The notes under the pieces were generated by a model that made no database searches, had not been told where the DNA came from, and saw only the letters and a program-made list of their open reading frames with translations. Of a DNA stretch of 6,529 nt, positions 5,303 to 6,529 are shown one piece after another. The stretch comes from Chloroflexota bacterium (GTDB lineage: Bacteria; Chloroflexota; Anaerolineae; 4572-78). Made by a program: the position numbers and the translations under genes. The stretch spans positions 1 to 6,529 of the forward strand of contig JAJRSQ010000405.1 in NCBI GenBank assembly GCA_024278725.1, given 5' to 3'. Within the stretch, counting starts at the first letter, position 1, and every line of letters begins with the position of its first letter.

Positions 5303-5309
5303 AAACATC

Positions 5310-6335
5310 ATGCATGAACAACGAAAAGCCGACCATATCCGCATCAATCTGGAAGAGGATGTGAATTTCGCCACGTTGACCACCGGGCTGGAGCATTATC
5401 GGTTTGAACATAACGCCGTGCCGGAATTGGATTTGGCGGCGGTGGACACCACTACCGAATTTTTGGGAAAATCGCTGCGCGTGCCCCTGCTCATCTCTTC
5501 GATGACGGGGGGCACAGGCGAAGCGTCGCTCATCAACCGGCGGTTGGCGGAAGCGGCGGAAGCGGCGGGCATTGCGATGGGCGTGGGGAGTCAACGGGCG
5601 GCAATTGAAGACCCCGCGCTGGCAGACACGTTTGAGATTCGACGCTACGCACCGCGCGCGCCAATCTTCGCCAATTTGGGCGCGGTGCAGCTCAACTACG
5701 GGTACGGGGTGGACGCCTGCCGTCGGGCGGTGGACATGGTTGAAGCGGACGCGCTCATCCTGCATTTCAATGCTTTGCAGGAAGCGGTGCAGCCGGAAGG
5801 TGACACCAATTTTGGGGGATTGCTGGCGCGGGTCGAGGCGGTATGTTCAGCGTTGGATGTGCCGGTCATCGCCAAGGAAGTCGGGTGGGGATTTTCAGAG
5901 GGGAATGCGCGCCGGTTGGCGGCGTGCGGTGTAGCGGCAATCGACGTGGCGGGGGCGGGGGGGACATCGTGGTCGCAGGTGGAGATGTATCGCGCCCCCA
6001 CCGAGCATCACCGGCGGGTGGCGGCAACTTTTGTGGACTGGGGCATTCCCACCGCCGAAGCGATTCTCGCGGCGCGCGCCGGTGCGCCCGACGTGCCGGT
6101 CATCGCCAGTGGCGGGTTGCGGTCGGGGCTGGATATCGCCAAAGCCATCGCGCTCGGCGCGCAATTGGGTGGTATGGCGGGTCCTTTTTTGCGGGCGGCG
6201 GTCTATTCCACCGAGGCGGTGCTGGCGGAAGTGGCGGTGGCGGAATCGACGCTGCGGATTGCCATGTTTGCGGCGGGGATTGAGTCGGTGGCGGCGCTGC
6301 GGGGAACGTCGAAGCTGCGGAGAATCGGCGGGTGA
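5310..6335 (+). CDS. fni: Type 2 isopentenyl-diphosphate delta-isomerase
   Basis: This FMN- and NAD(P)H-dependent enzyme interconverts isopentenyl and dimethylallyl diphosphate, the starter units of isoprenoid synthesis, in the cytoplasm. The 341-residue product has the family's length and its motifs in order: RKADHI (5-10), ISSMTGG (62-68), GSQR (93-96), ANLGA (121-125), HFNALQE (152-158) with QPEGD (161-165) for substrate and Mg2+ binding, KEVG (189-192), DVAGAGGTSW (212-221), DWGIPT (243-248), SGGLRSG (267-273) and GGMAGPFL (287-294), the last blocks forming the flavin phosphate site of the TIM barrel. No key residue appears lost. The start has a strong GGAGG at good spacing. It is transcribed alone, divergently from the prepilin peptidase operon, and no other isoprenoid gene is visible. 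Related FMN oxidoreductases share the barrel, but this motif set is specific. Confidence 0.97.
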   Translation: MHEQRKADHIRINLEEDVNFATLTTGLEHYRFEHNAVPELDLAAVDTTTEFLGKSLRVPLLISSMTGGTGEASLINRRLAEAAEAAGIAMGVGSQRAAIEDPALADTFEIRRYAPRAPIFANLGAVQLNYGYGVDACRRAVDMVEADALILHFNALQEAVQPEGDTNFGGLLARVEAVCSALDVPVIAKEVGWGFSEGNARRLAACGVAAIDVAGAGGTSWSQVEMYRAPTEHHRRVAATFVDWGIPTAEAILAARAGAPDVPVIASGGLRSGLDIAKAIALGAQLGGMAGPFLRAAVYSTEAVLAEVAVAESTLRIAMFAAGIESVAALRGTSKLRRIGG

Positions 6336-6365
6336 ATCGGGTTCTCTCAAAAATTAATCGTGGAT

Positions 6366-6393
6366 TTGACAATGTAATAGAAGGGGGTATACT
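6366..6393 (+). promoter_or_regulatory. Strong sigma-70 promoter P1 of a gene beyond the window
   Basis: A perfect TTGACA (6366-6371) is followed after 16 bases by TATACT (6388-6393). It points rightward, out of the window, 30 bases after the isomerase stop. A small hairpin, CGCCG/CGGCG (6407-6411 and 6417-6421), lies just past the expected start. Confidence 0.75.
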
Positions 6394-6473
6394 CGCGTCT
6401 CGTTGTCGCCGGTAGGCGGCGGGATTAACAAGCGAAAAGGCGAGCCGGGGGTGTTAAAAACGGGGAGACGGAT

Positions 6474-6502
6474 TTGCGAAAGAGGGCGAGATGTGGTATA
6501 GT
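6474..6502 (+). promoter_or_regulatory. Strong sigma-70 promoter P2 in tandem with P1
   Basis: TTGCGA (6474-6479) and TATAGT (6497-6502) are 17 bases apart, with TGG directly before the -10 (an extended -10). It lies about 109 bases downstream of P1 in the same direction. Between 6394 and 6529 I see no coding sequence, tRNA or rRNA; the region reads as promoter and leader for a highly expressed downstream gene. Confidence 0.7.
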
Positions 6503-6529
6503 TTCGTTCTTGCCGGGGGAGTATATTCC

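Noticed and set aside
5205..5765. Minus-strand open frame (186 codons) opposite the start of the IPP isomerase
   Set aside because: It lies antisense to well-conserved isomerase motifs and is rich in Arg and His with no family resemblance.

Overview
The window looks like chromosomal DNA from a GC-rich bacterium. My best guess is Chloroflexota (an Anaerolineae-like lineage). The basis is the GC-rich, strongly codon-biased genes, a tetrapyrrole-methylase/MazG fusion, a type 2 (FMN-dependent) IPP isomerase and short heptamer repeats in the gaps. The phylum is inferred, not shown.

Layout. Positions 1-1149 (+) carry the 3' part of a methylase-MazG fusion gene, cut by the window edge. Positions 1200-1562 (+) hold a small AT-rich gene for a four-helix-bundle (23S rRNA intervening-sequence/S23-like) protein. 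It is bracketed by GTGAAGA heptamer tracts that form a perfect 24-bp inverted repeat and a perfect 16-bp direct repeat. Positions 1595-1782 have no intact gene, only a possible gene remnant on the minus strand. Three minus-strand genes follow, probably one operon read right to left: prepilin peptidase (5208-4390), acylphosphatase (4347-4069) and a two-ATPase Clp/Hsp100 protein (3990-1783) whose first ATPase domain looks dead. A divergent promoter region (5209-5309) separates them from the type 2 isopentenyl-diphosphate isomerase gene (5310-6335, +). The last 190 bases hold two strong tandem sigma-70-type promoters pointing out of the window.

The most unusual signal is the repeats. Three kinds of 7-base repeats fill the gaps after four genes (mazG, the four-helix gene, the prepilin peptidase and the acylphosphatase). 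In each case the repeat supplies or overlaps the stop codon of the upstream gene. Three of the four copies can fold into hairpins, and one, read on the minus strand, ends in T7 and looks like the terminator of the clp operon. The four-helix gene together with its repeats could be a small insertion cassette: recombination between the 16-bp direct repeats would remove it and leave the mazG end unchanged.

The genes share no obvious pathway. They cover nucleotide-pool sanitation, protein unfolding, pre-pilin processing, acyl-phosphate hydrolysis and isoprenoid precursor isomerisation. Apart from the possible cassette and the degenerate Clp ATPase, these are ordinary housekeeping genes.
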